64,000 nucleotides of DNA from Serripes groenlandicus (Eukaryota; Mollusca; Bivalvia; Cardiida; Cardiidae), in contig JASEVX010000005.1 in assembly GCA_031761405.1 (NCBI GenBank), positions 36,719,198 to 36,783,197 of the forward strand. The letters run 5' to 3'. Positions within the stretch are counted from its first letter, which is position 1. Each line of letters begins with the position of its first letter. The notes under the pieces were generated by a model that worked only from the letters and a program-made list of their open reading frames with translations, did not search any database and was not told where the DNA came from. Shown piece by piece: positions 30,059 through 40,340 of the stretch. The translations under genes were made by a program, and so were the position numbers.

Positions 30059-31107
30059 TCATGTGATTGCTGGGTCTGATCCGGTTTACCACGCCATCTA
30101 TTTTTCCAGCGAGGCCTATTACCCTGGTCGTTATTACGCTGCCCAGCGCCGTTCTGGTTATGTCCGTTCTGGTTATATCCGCTCTGGTTATGTCTGTTCT
30201 GGTCATCTGGTGTATGTCTGCTTCTCGATCCAGAAGAAGTTGTTCCAATAGTGTCCAGTTTACTCATGATTCTGGTCAACTTATCGTCCAAAGTCTGATT
30301 AAGACGCTTTTCCATGGACTCCATCTGATTCTGGAACTTAGAATCGAGCTTCTTTTCCATGGATTGAAGTCTCTCCTCAAATGCATCCTGATGTACTAGA
30401 GTAACCGGGTTATGTTGAGCATGTTTAATACTACCCGTAGTCAAAGAAATCTCCTTTTCAACTTGTCGTATCTCCCGAAGGAGAGTGTTAAAGTCTGCAA
30501 TGGAGTCGTACTTATGCCTAGTCTGGCTCTTTAACTTTTCGGAACACAAACCAGTCCAAAACTTGTGTCGCAACAGGTCGTTCTTGGCATTCCGATGTAC
30601 ATGACCATTTTCAATGGCAGTTAGTAGAATTCCCTCAAGTCTACAACCGAAAGAAGTAACGCCTTCAGTAGAATTCTGCGATGAGTTAAAGAACTCCTGC
30701 ATTACCATTCCTTTGGAAGATACATCGCCAAACATAACGTCAAGCTTACAAAGAATATCATCTACAGATGCCTTCTCTCCCAACGAAACAAGCATCTTCC
30801 TAGCAGTACCTCTAAGTGAACGTCTCATTGCCTGCACCAGTTGGCTAGGAGATATTTCATGGTCATTGATAAGACAATTGACTTCAAATCTCCATTCCTG
30901 GAAGGAAACATCACCTTTTGGTGGTGGATCATCGCCTGAAAACCCTGGCATCTTAGGAATAGATGTAGAGGACGTATGAACAAAGCTGTGTTCTGGTGCT
31001 GAAAAGGCTAACGAATCTGCAACAGTTTTCCGTCTGCTAGGAGTAGAGGTCAACGGTTCAACTCTGTACTTCTTCCGTAAAATAGCTAGCATCGCCTCCT
31101 CTGTCAT
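30034..31107 (-). CDS. gag: Gag, copy 2
   Basis: 357 aa, almost identical to the Gag of copy 1 (one visible change near the C-terminus, GKPDQ for GNPDQ). Capsid-like region, coiled coil and Asn/Gln-rich tail are as in copy 1. Confidence 0.88.
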   Translation of the reverse strand: MTEEAMLAILRKKYRVEPLTSTPSRRKTVADSLAFSAPEHSFVHTSSTSIPKMPGFSGDDPPPKGDVSFQEWRFEVNCLINDHEISPSQLVQAMRRSLRGTARKMLVSLGEKASVDDILCKLDVMFGDVSSKGMVMQEFFNSSQNSTEGVTSFGCRLEGILLTAIENGHVHRNAKNDLLRHKFWTGLCSEKLKSQTRHKYDSIADFNTLLREIRQVEKEISLTTGSIKHAQHNPVTLVHQDAFEERLQSMEKKLDSKFQNQMESMEKRLNQTLDDKLTRIMSKLDTIGTTSSGSRSRHTPDDQNRHNQSGYNQNGHNQNGAGQRNNDQGNRPRWKNRWRGKPDQTQQSHEGKHQASN

Positions 31108-32996
31108 TTTCTCCTTTGCTATACTTTACTATCTGGTGAAGTAGCCATCGCTGATCACTGTACAATCTGATCTAAGTAAATGGGGAATGTGAAAAAAAAA
31201 CAAGTTTATCACTGCTTTTCACTAAGTCAAAGTGTCACTTTTGCTAAAATAACTGACAATAGGCATACAATATAGGTACATATAATCTCAATCGTCACTT
31301 GTGTTGATAAACACAATCAATATATATAAAGCTATGGTTAAATCGGGCTTAGGGTTTTCACACAATAGTCGTAATTAAGGAGTTAAGGATCACTCCATTG
31401 TAAAGGGTCACACAATGGTAAAGGGTCAGTTGTTACATTGAAAATAAGCGCAAATTGGTTACAACTAGGTAATATACACAATATAAGTAATATGCAAAAT
31501 ATGGGTAATATGCATAATATGCACGATACATTTAAACTCGCTTAAATCAAAGCACAAACTATTCTCAGCACTATTTATGGAGAGTAATTTGGAATACACC
31601 TATTCAGGTTTAAAGGTCAGCTTTACCCGAGTCACGTGTACACTATCGTACCTCTGTAGTAAATATAGTTACTCAACCGGAACCGTATCTTACAAAGTCT
31701 AACTACATAGGGTAAACATCTACACTATAAATCAATACCTCGGTAAACTATAAACCATTACTACCGTATCTTCTAAGTTTAAACTAGAACTGCTGCTACA
31801 CTATCACTTCGATCATATTCCGTGCAAATATAGTAACTAAAGTAACTAATTAAACATGTTATTAATCAATGTTTACAGTCTACCGTTGAAACATGGGCTC
31901 ATCCTGCAATAGGAAATTTGCGAAAGAAAACTTTAATATTAGCTTATCTAAGCTTACCCTTATCGGTTCTCGAGGCTTTTCTATGTAGTCCCTTATTGGT
32001 AACCGACAGGTTGATGTGGCAACGTCCTTACCGTAGCTACCTTAGAAGGCTAGACATTTGAGTCTGCTGAAATACCTGTAAATGCCTGCAAATTTGTTTC
32101 ACTCTCACAACATATCACACATCATGTATTGCAGTGCAGGTGAGGGTAAAGTGAACGAAATATGTAAAATGTGCGAAGTGAGGGACATAATTAAAGCACA
32201 GAGTAGGAAACATGTAGCTGAGAAAAGAAGAAGAAAGAAAAAAATAACGTACTAAACGTACAAATTAAGACTTATATATATATATATCCTGATAGATTGT
32301 TGAACAATAATACAGCATTTATCTATAAGAAAAAAACAAACATGATCATGGCTTTATCGTTTGAAATTGGTCAAGTTCGTTCAAAGTCAGGTACTAAACA
32401 AACATGGGACACCTATTGCCGTGTTTGCACGAATACCTGATATTGTACTATTTATATAAGCGTCACTCGCATTCAAACCATGATGTTAACGGGTTTTTCT
32501 TTTACATCATAAGGCATATACATATTATTACATACATTGTCACTATTATATTCCAATCCTTATTTACAAAACTATCACTGTTCACAAAACATACAAAAAA
32601 CACTGTGTACCAAAAAAACACAAAACACTTTGTACTTTGCACTCCCGGCACGTCTTCCCCCGTCTATCCAACACTACGAATATTTCTCCGCACTGATCCT
32701 CTGTTGGGTTCAACAGTCCGCGAAAAGATGAGATGATCAGTGGACTATAAAACAACAGTGATGAGTAGCATGAAAATGATTCCTCCCTAAAGAAGGGTCC
32801 CTGCCACAGTGATGTGGCAGTAGCTCTACGATATGTTGAAATGCGTCGAATCCGGCGCTGACATTCAGTAGAAAGTGTTATCGCAATAATTATAATGAGC
32901 TACAAAAACTCCGGTCCAAGTAAGTAAATTGCCATGGCTAGTGATGGATCCATATCCTGACTCCTATTGGCACGACAGTCTCGTCGTGGTCGCCAT
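31108..32996 (-). other. Leader of copy 2
   Basis: Matches 23388-25275 except for scattered substitutions (for example GTCGAATCC for GTCAAATCC near 32846). Primer-binding site at 32978-32995. No gene. Confidence 0.7.
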
Positions 32997-33477
32997 TGTA
33001 ACCCAGGTCCAGGGGATTTAAGACTAATACTCCTTGGTGGGTTGTATAATTTTACTGTCGTGTTGATAATATACAAATGGAGTCTGTAATGAAATATAGA
33101 ATGAATAAAGTGATGGATATAACAAGTTGAATTCTAAATACAATTATCATTAACAGAAAAGGAGCAAGCGAATATAAACATATATAACAAAAGTAGTAGA
33201 AAAGACACGTACCAGGATAATCGAGTTTCATAGAGAAATAGAGAAAAGTAAAGCTCTCCACATATCATTCCTCGTCCTTTCGGAATTAACATAAGAATGT
33301 CTAAGTGTATGAAGAAGAGCGGGAAAAGAGGGATTGTTAGTGTGCATGCTGGGATATGTTAGGTGATATCTGCTCACTAACATTCACTGATTCTCATTGT
33401 AATCACACAAGTCCAGCTAATTATGCATGAGCAGTGTACATGTAGGAAAAATACTCTCTACATGTACCTTGGTTAGA
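32997..33477 (-). repeat. LTR 3 (5' LTR of copy 2)
   Basis: 481 bp by alignment; the last bases read GGTTAGA rather than GGTTACA. The bases outside LTR 1 (CATCA) and LTR 3 (AAGGG) do not match, so no target duplication frames the tandem pair. Confidence 0.9.
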
Positions 33478-33836
33478 AAGGGGAAAATATGAAAAATCAT
33501 TGTTGAACTTCCTCTCTTCTCTGAAACTGCTGGTCTGATTTGAATAAAAAATAGCAGAAATGTTCATAAGAAGACCCACTACTGTACAAAAAGTGCTGGA
33601 TTCTTATTTATTTAGTTGATAAATTAATATGACAACCAGATGGTATATAAAAGGCTTAATTTAAAATCTCTTTTGCCCTGAAAGTGCTTGTCTGATCTCA
33701 AAAAGAGTTGTCAGAAATTTTACTTTGTATAAATTTTATTGAATTGATTAGAATATTTTGATGTCCTGTAATTATTTATCTCGTCTTAAAGTACACTTTC
33801 TCCAGTGATTAATTGAGGGCATTATGGCCATCTTGT
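33478..33836 (+). mobile_element. Helentron-like 3' part, ending just before exon 2
   Basis: Interior modules (GAAATGTTC, CTTGTCTGATCTCAAAAAG..TTGTCAGAAATTTT) end in GAGGGCATTATGGCCATCTTGTTTT. The 3' terminus abuts the acceptor of exon 2. The last ~200 bp recur at 35225-35416. Confidence 0.6.
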
Positions 33837-33850
33837 TTTTTCTTTCACAG

Positions 33851-33934
33851 TTTGACCAACAAGGTAGTTTTTTAGGAGACATAGGACCAATAAAATCATC
33901 CTTACAAACAATTGAAGCCCAGATAAACGCTAAG
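33851..33934 (+). CDS. Exon 2: short coiled-coil-like exon
   Basis: 84 nt, 28 codons, phase 0 at both ends. Acceptor TTTCTTTCACAG at 33839-33850, donor AAG|GTAAAT at 33935. The peptide FDQQGSFLGDIGPIKSSLQ (then TIEAQINAK) has the D-Q-Q...L..DI..I...LQT.E pattern also seen in exon 3. It probably forms part of a helical linker between HEPN and NACHT. It is too short for independent recognition; the support is splice signals, matching phase and similarity to exon 3. Confidence 0.66.
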
Positions 33935-33989
33935 GTAAATGATTTTGATATTAAAAAAAACCCGAAAACCACACAGAAAAACAACATTT

Positions 33990-34110
33990 TATTCAAATTG
34001 AATGAGAGTTTAACTGTTTTTCCATTGATATTTTTGACATCTTCAGTCAAAGCATTATATTCCAACTCCAAGGTTGTTTTTATCAGGGTTTATGTACAAA
34101 TGTTTATCTA
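33990..34110. repeat. Intron segment duplicated at 36663-36772
   Basis: ATTCAAATTGAATGAGAGTTT...AAAGCATTATATTCCAACTC-AAGGTTGTTTTTATCAG-GTTTATGTACAAATG occurs in both places. With the copy pair 33640-33836 and 35225-35416 it shows that a segment including exon 2 was once duplicated. Confidence 0.8.
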
Positions 34111-34117
34111 ATTGACT

Positions 34118-34447
34118 TTTAAGCTCACTTTTCGTGCTCAAGGTGAGTTATTGTGATCGCCCTATATCCGGCGTCCATCAACTTTAAATTCTTCTCGCAA
34201 ACTGGTTGGCCGATTTTCAAATAATTTTTTAGAAATGTTCCTTGGGTAACCTTCTATCAGATTCCTTTCAGCCCTGTTGATTTATCGAAAAACGGTGCCA
34301 CAAGAGGGCAGGGATGTTTTGCCTTATAGCTATGGTGAAAACTTTAAAAATCTTCTTCTCAAAAAGTCTCTGACCGATTTCCAAATAGTTTTGTAGAAAT
34401 GTTCCTTGGGTGAACTGATGTCTTTAAGCCATGTTGATTGATAAAAA
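34118..34447 (+). mobile_element. Helentron-like element, 3' truncated
   Basis: 5' hairpin TTTTAAGCTCACTTTTCGTGCTCAAGGTGAG, then two interior modules (GAAATGTTCCTTGGGTAACC...CCTGTTGATTTATCGAAAAA). No 3' terminus before the AT-rich sequence at 34450. Confidence 0.6.
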
Positions 34448-34750
34448 AATATGCACTTTTATAGAAATTCATAAAAAGAATAAGTAAAATAACAGTTGTT
34501 TTTCGTTATAAACCTTCATGAGGTGATGTTTGATTCTAAATAAACTAGAAATAAGGGGAACAAATGAGTTTTCTCGATTTCTTAATCGGATACAGTCGTG
34601 AGATCACGTGACATAAACCACAACTAAATTTAACCTCTTTAAAGGTTGGTGTGTCCGATACAAACATTGGGGGGGGGGGGATAAAATGTACACAAGTCAA
34701 CTGTTATAAAAAATAACTTAGTTCATTGAAGCACAGATACACAATAAGTG
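34448..34750. other. Intergenic-type AT-rich intron sequence
   Basis: No gene or clear repeat. A run of G at 34670-34680 is the only notable feature. Confidence 0.4.
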
Positions 34751-34943
34751 TGTTTATCTAGTGTTAAAGCATTATACAATTATGCTGTTTATGGGATATA
34801 GATGATTTAAGGTATGTCACAGAAAACTACCATTCTCTTATTTCCTAATAGTGACGATCCTAATCATACTGCATAAGTACATACTTATCAGGATCTTCAC
34901 TATTATGAAATAAGAGAATACTAAGCTTAGCACTAGATAAACA
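34751..34943. mobile_element. Foldback MITE with internal hairpin
   Basis: Ends TGTTTATCTAGTG (34751-34763) and CACTAGATAAACA (34931-34943) are perfect 13-bp inverted repeats. Inside, 34832-34861 and 34890-34919 are 30-bp arms with two mismatches and a 28-base loop. No ORF. A related arm at 35142-35183 (CCATAAACAGCAT...GCACTAGATAAA) pairs with 34753-34794, suggesting a larger related element interrupted by a SINE. Confidence 0.65.
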
Positions 34944-34949
34944 TATACT

Positions 34950-35135
34950 TGACCGCCTCGATGGTGTTGTGGTTGTGGCACCTCCGGTGTGGGAGATCAT
35001 AGGTTTGATCCCTTGCCGGGTAAAGCTACGATAAAAAATATAGTAATGGCTGCTTTCCGTGGCGCTGAGGGTTGCGGGGTTAGAATTGCGACTGACTGGC
35101 TGATGTCAGGTAAATGGACCAGTAGGACTGGTAAC
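34950..35135 (+). mobile_element. tRNA-derived SINE, second family
   Basis: GACCGCCTCGATGGTGTTGTGG head with a B-box-like GGTTTGATCCC, then GCTGCTTTCCGTGGCGCTGAGGGTTGCGGGG and TGACTGGCTGATGTCAGGTAAATGG. Same order of blocks as 8775-8945. Confidence 0.55.
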
Positions 35136-35224
35136 CTTTTTCCATAAACAGCATTTATATTACTTTTAAAAGCACTAGATAAAATTGATTTGAACTTTTT
35201 TTACATGAATTTCTTCCCTCTGGA

Positions 35225-35416
35225 TAGAAATGCCACTTAAAATCTTTAAAATATCTTCTGCTCTGAAAGTGCTTGTCTGATTTCAAAATGTTTGTCAGAA
35301 ATTTTGTTTAGTATTTATTGAATTGATTAGAATATTTTAATGTCCTGTATGCATTGATCTCGTCTTAAAGTACACATTCTCCAGTGAGTAATTTAGGGTA
35401 TCATGGCCATCTTGTT
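35225..35416. repeat. Copy of the segment upstream of exon 2
   Basis: Matches 33640-33836 (GAAAGTGCTTGTCTGAT, ATTGAATTGATTAGAATATTTT, AAGTACAC-TTCTCCAGTGA, ATCATGGCCATCTTGTTTT). Where exon 2 should follow, a different Helentron-like copy starts. Confidence 0.75.
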
Positions 35417-36660
35417 TTAAGCTCACCTGAGAATGAAGTGCTCAAGGTGAGTTATTGTGATTGCCTTTTGTCCGGTGTCCGTTGTGCGTGTGATTGCCTT
35501 TTGTCTGGTGTCCGTTGTGCGTCAACATCTTCTCCTCAGTAACCATGCAGTGTGGGTCAATTGGGATGAAACGTCACAGAAATCATCCTCTCAATGACCT
35601 CATCAAAATTCCTTCAGTTTTTTTGGATCCATGCAGAATTCTAGTATCCATGGCAACGAAATAAAAAAACTTCAAAATTCTTTTTCTCCCAAACTGGTTG
35701 GCAGATTTTCAAATAATTTTGTAGAAATGTTCATTGCATGACCCTCTATCAGATTCCTTCAAGTCATGTCTTCTACTCCAAAAGTGTCTAACCGATTTTC
35801 ATATTATTTTGTAGAAATATTCCTTATTCTAGTATCCATGGCAACGAAATAAAAAAACTTCAAAATTCTTTTTTTCCCAAACTGGTTGGCAGATTTTCAA
35901 ATAATTTTGTAGAAATGTTCATTGCATGACCCCCTATCAGATTCCTTCAAGCCATGTTGATTGGTCGAATATCATAGCCACCACAGGGCGGGGCTAATTT
36001 GCCATATATATGGCTTTAGTGAAAATCTTCTCCGAAAGTGTCAGGCCGATTTTAAAACAATTTTGTAGAAATGTTCCTAGGGTGACCCTCTATCAGATTC
36101 CTTCAAGCCATGTTGATTGGTCAAAAACTATGGAATGTTTGCCTTGATAATATATAAGTCAAGTTTGAACATGAGTTATTTTGGGTCAAATAGTAGGTCA
36201 CTAGGTCAAATTGAAGGAAAAAATATTGTTAACAATGTTTTCTACAGCAGTTTGAAATTTTGTCAGAATGTTTGTCTTAAGGTCCAGTTTGAATATGGAA
36301 AATGAAAATCATGTTAACACTTTGGAGGCCGCATTTTCGCTTCAGCAGCTTGAAATTTTGTCAGAATGTTTGTCTAAATTACATATATCTAGGTCAAGTT
36401 AGAATATGGGTCATATTGGGGCAGAAACTTGGTCAATAATTGAAAAATATTGTTCAAACTCCGGAGGCTGCATTTTTACTTTGAGCAAGTTCAAACTTTG
36501 TCAAAATGGTGTCTTGACGATATATAGTCCATGTTGGAATATGGGTTATATCGGGTAAAAAGTTATAGATCACTAGGCCAAATGAAGGAAAATCTTGTTA
36601 ACACTGTGGAGGTTGCATTCAGAATAATTGTCTTAATGTGTTTTGCATTGTAGTACATTG
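35416..36660 (+). mobile_element. Helentron-like element occupying the site of a lost exon copy
   Basis: 5' hairpin TTTTAAGCTCACCTGAGAATGAAGTGCTCAAGGTGAG. The first half carries GAAATGTTC.TTGCATGACC.CTATCAGATTCCTTCAAGCCATG modules; the second half changes to GGTCAAATTGAAGGAAAA..TTGTTAACA modules, so it is a mosaic of two interior types. No typical 3' hairpin; the end is set by the return of duplicated intron sequence. Confidence 0.6.
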
Positions 36661-36772
36661 CATAATTCATTCAAATTGAATGAGAGTTTTTCCATTGATA
36701 TATTTTACATTTTCAGACAAAGCATTATATTCCAACTCAAAGGTTGTTTTTATCAGAGTTTATGTACAAATG

Positions 36773-37080
36773 GGCAGTTTTTTATCTTATATTGACCTCT
36801 TCTCAAAAATATCTGACCAATTTCCAAATAATTTTGCTGAAAAATTACTTTGGTGACCCTCTACAAGATTTCTTTTAGGCATGTTGGTTGGTAAAAAAAG
36901 AAGTTATTGTGGTAGGCATCCCAATCACAGTTCAGAATAAACAGTTATACAGTATCGGGAATTATTTGATATAGCAGAAAAACAAATCCCTAATATTCTG
37001 ATCATTATGTCTTTTTTGCATTTTTTTAATAGAAATTATATAAGATAAATAGTAAAAGGTCAAATGAAATAATGCTTTTT
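36773..37080. other. Helentron-like fragment and AT-rich sequence
   Basis: 36790-36905 holds one decayed TTGACCTCTTCTCAAAA..CTGACCAATTTCC..GACCCTCTACAAGATT module. The rest is AT-rich with no feature. Confidence 0.4.
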
Positions 37081-37560
37081 ACACGCCATTGGTAGATGGG
37101 CTGTATAAGGGAAACACCTGCAGCTGTTGAGGGGGATGTCCACACATTGTCAACTCTCTAAATCGAAGAGTTTTCATCCAATCTTCACTAAACTTGATGA
37201 ACATGTATGTTGGCATAATGTCTGAGCCAGGTTCAATAAGCAGCCAAATCGCCTAACACAGTTTTGGATTATGGCCCTTGAAGTATCTAAAATTAGCCAA
37301 ATTAGCATTGTCTGCTCTTTAAGTTACAGTTATAATCCGATCTTCACCAAACTTGGTAAATATGTTTGTTGGCATAATGCCTAGGTCAAGTTAAATAACC
37401 AACCAAATTCCTAAGGCACTTTTGGTTTAGAACTCTTGAATTGTCCAAAATTGGCCAAATAGTCAGCTCTTTGACTTCAACAATTCTTATCTAATCATTG
37501 TTAAACTTGCTGTGGATGATTATTGGCATAAAACCTCGGTTGCGATGGGTTATGCCCAGC
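37081..37560 (+). repeat. Unclassified internally repeated element
   Basis: Three ~165-bp degenerate units: CCAATCTTCACTAAACTTG.TGAACATGTATGTTGGCATAATG...TTTTGG-TTATGGCCCTTGAA. Similar phrasing occurs in the family at 38707-40012. No termini recognised. Confidence 0.5.
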
Positions 37561-38299
37561 AGACGGAAATATTTAATGACAGTTTGGCACTCTTGTTATG
37601 TTATGCAATGCTGTGAAGTTGCAGGAAACATAGTACAGTGCGATGTCATAGCTATAACATTTGATGAGGTGAAAGAAAAACACCATTTCAAAAGCTAGAC
37701 ACTTAGGTGACATGTAACAGTGGAGCACAAGAGATTGAGAGACTGATATTTCTCCCTTGTTGGATTGACATATCACTTGCAAACAGCAGGATATCTGAAA
37801 GTAGACAATTTACCCCTGAATCTGGGCGTAATTCTCAGCGGAATAGAAGCAGAACACTCCATACAAGTATGGATTCTTCTAGGGCAAATTCAACTCAGAC
37901 TATACTGTTTGATTGTGATAACACTTTCACTTTGAAGTTTTTATGCAATATTTTGCCTTATCTGATATCAAATAATTGATACACACGCTCACCCTAAGAT
38001 TCAGATACCTGTACAGACAATTGTGACTGGAACTACTTCAACCAACTTTTCCACATTTTAACCGATAGGGGTCAACACTCCAGGACAGCCAGATAATCAC
38101 TCGTCCATTTTCCCTTTCATTTATATCCTTTAAATGGTTTTGCATATAATAAATGGAATATTATTTGATTTAGGGTGTTTTGTGGTTTTTATCATAACTT
38201 GAATTTGTTACCATTTATATGTTTCACTGGCTTTTTGTGCTCATGAAATTAGAATTATATGTTATTTCAATCAATGAGAAAGCATGTCATCACACTAAA
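37561..38299. other. Intron sequence without a supported gene
   Basis: A 90-codon + frame at 37707-37979 has a Ser/Arg/Asn-rich stretch (ESRQFTPESGRNSQRNRSR) that looks somewhat exon-like, but its possible splice sites do not fit the phase of the host gene. No other feature. Confidence 0.4.
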
Positions 38300-38706
38300 C
38301 TAGACTGACCGTCTGTCAACATTTAATTCAAACGACATCTCCTAAACCGCTTTGCCAATTTTGATAAAACTGAACAGGGATGTTGCCTGGGTGATCCTCT
38401 TCAAAAGTTGTTCAAAGAATTCCATGCGGAACTCTGGTTGCCATGGCAACAGAAAGGAAAAACTTTGAAAATATTCTTGTCCAAAAGTAGTCCAGATTTG
38501 AAAATTATTTTGCTCAAATGTTCTTTGAATGACGATCTACCTAGATTATTCAAATTATACTGATCTGTTGGAAAACATGGCCGCCAGGGGGCGGAACTTG
38601 TTAAAACTTGGAAAATCTTCTTGGCCAAAAGTACTTGCCTGTCTTTAACATAATTTGGCACATGTGTTCCTTGGGTGACCCTTTTTTAATATTGTTCCGC
38701 TTTACC
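38300..38706 (+). mobile_element. Helentron-like fragment
   Basis: Starts within GTCTGTCAACATTTAATTCAAACGACATCTCC and carries two TGTTC.TTG..TGACC...GATCTGTTGGAAAACATGGCCGCCAGGGGGCGG modules. No terminus before the next element starts at 38707. Confidence 0.55.
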
Positions 38707-39240
38707 TTTTTAGCTTACCTGTCACGTAGTGACAAGGTTAGCCTTTGTGATCGCCCTTCGTCCGTCGACTGTCCACAATTTCTTGTGAACACGATAAAGT
38801 CTTCATTTATAATCCAATGTTTACCAAATTTATTCAGTAGCTAGATATCCTGAGAGCTCCGTTCCTTTCGAAAACCAGCCAGATACATTCATGCATGATG
38901 GGATTATGGCCCTTTAAAAATGGCAAAATTGCTATAATTGACTCCGTTCCTTTTGAAAACCAGCCAGATCAGTCCATGTATGATTGGATTATGGCCCTTT
39001 AAAATTGGCAAAATTGCTATAATTGACCTTGTGAACACGATAACAACTTCATTTATTATCACATGTTTACCAAACATATGCAGTAGCTAGATATACATAA
39101 GAGCTCGGTTCCTTTTGAAAACCAGCCAGATCCATTCATGCATGACCGAATTATGGCCCTTTAAAATTGGCAAAATTGTTATAATTGACTTTGTGAACAC
39201 GATAACAACTTCATTTATTTGTCACATGTCCTTTACATTA
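38707..39240 (+). mobile_element. Helentron-like element of the GAAAACCAGCCAGATCC family, 3' truncated
   Basis: 5' TTTAGCTTACCTGTCACGTAGTGACAAGGTTAGCC hairpin, then three ~170-bp units (GAACACGATAA..CTTCATTTAT...GAGAGCTC.GTTCCTTT.GAAAACCAGCCAGAT). Cut by the next copy of the same family. Confidence 0.6.
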
Positions 39241-39244
39241 ATTT

Positions 39245-40012
39245 TTTAGCTCTACTGGCCAAAGGCCAGAAGGGCTTATGTCGTGGCGATTTGTCTGTCG
39301 TGCGTGCGTCCGTCCGTCCGTCCGTAAACAATTTCTTGTTAACACGATAAGCCAGATCCACGCACGCATGACTGGATTATGGCCCTTGAAATGGTCAAAA
39401 TTGCTATAAAAGAGCTTGTTAACACGATACAGTCTTCACTTTTGATTTTATCTCAATTAAACTTATTCAGTAGTTAGATATCCATGAGAGCTCGGTTCCT
39501 TTTGAAAACCAGCCAGATCCACGCACGCATGACTGGATTATGGCCCTTGAAATGGTCAAAATTGCTATAAAAGAGCTTGTTAACACGATACAGTCTTCAC
39601 TTTTGATTGTATCTCAACCAAATTATACAGTAGTTAGATATCCATGAGAGCTCGGTTCCTTTCGTAAACCAGCCAGATCCGCCCATGCAAGACTGGATTA
39701 TTGCCCTTGAAATTGTTAAAATTGCTTTAATTGAGCATGTGAAAACAATAGAGGCTCTATTTACTATCTGATCTTCACCAAACTTAGATAGTAGTTAAAT
39801 ATTGATGAGAGCTTGGTTCCTTTTTGAAAACCAGCCAGATCCGGCAAGACTGGATTATGGCCCATGAAATTGTAAAAATTGCTATAATACAGCTTGTGAA
39901 CACAAAAGAGCCTCCATTTACTATCCGATCTTCACCACACATACATGCTCTGGATTGAAAATGACCAAAGAACCATACCTGTAGAGCATAGGCCCTCATG
40001 GGCCTCTTGTTT
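39245..40012 (+). mobile_element. Helentron-like element, TGGCCAAAGGCCA family, complete
   Basis: 5' end TTTAGCTCTACTGGCCAAAGGCCAGAAGGGCT (hairpin TGGCC-AAA-GGCCA); a (GTCC)n run; four ~180-bp interior units (TTGTTAACACGATACAGTCTTCACTTTTGAT...CCAGCCAGATCC.CGCA.GCATGACTGGATTATGGCCC). It ends GCATAGGCCCTCATGGGCCTCTTGTTT, hairpin plus CTCTTGTTT as in the other families. Confidence 0.75.
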
Positions 40013-40340
40013 AAATAATTTTGTAGAAATGCTTCTTGGGTGACCCTATTTTAGAATCCTTCAAGCCATGTTGATTCGTCAAAAAACATGGCCACTAGAG
40101 GGTTGGGCTGTTTTGCCTTATATGACTGAAGTGAAAGCTTGAAAAATCTTGTCCCAAAGTATCTGGCAGATTTTTAAATAGTTTTGTAGAAATGTTCCTT
40201 GGACGACCCTTTATGAGATTCCTTCCAGTCATGGTTATTGGTAAACAATCATGGCAGCCAGGAAGCAGGGCTGTTTTGCCTTATATGACTAAAGTGTGAG
40301 AAAAAATAATCAGGCGAGAGATCCTCATGGCCCTCTTGTA
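40013..40340 (+). mobile_element. Helentron-like 3' part
   Basis: Two GTAGAAATG.TTCTTGG.TGACCCT modules, ending GGCGAGAGATCCTCATGGCCCTCTTGT. The 5' end was replaced by the preceding element. Confidence 0.6.

Larger units (their letters stand above)
25276..33477 (-). mobile_element. Ty3/gypsy LTR retrotransposon, copy 2
   Basis: Same organisation as copy 1, offset 7717-7721 bp, with only scattered substitutions and one 3-bp difference in pol. It carries LTR 2 and LTR 3, a primer-binding site at 32978-32995, gag, pol and integrase. It keeps the conserved Arg in the RT block that copy 1 has lost, and shares the TGA before integrase. Confidence 0.93.

Noticed and set aside
37707..37979. A 90-codon + frame with a Ser/Arg/Asn-rich, exon-like stretch
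   Set aside because: Acceptors near 37796 or 37799 lead to TGA in phase 0, and its own frame would need phase 2, which no neighbouring exon offers. It could only be a real exon of another isoform.
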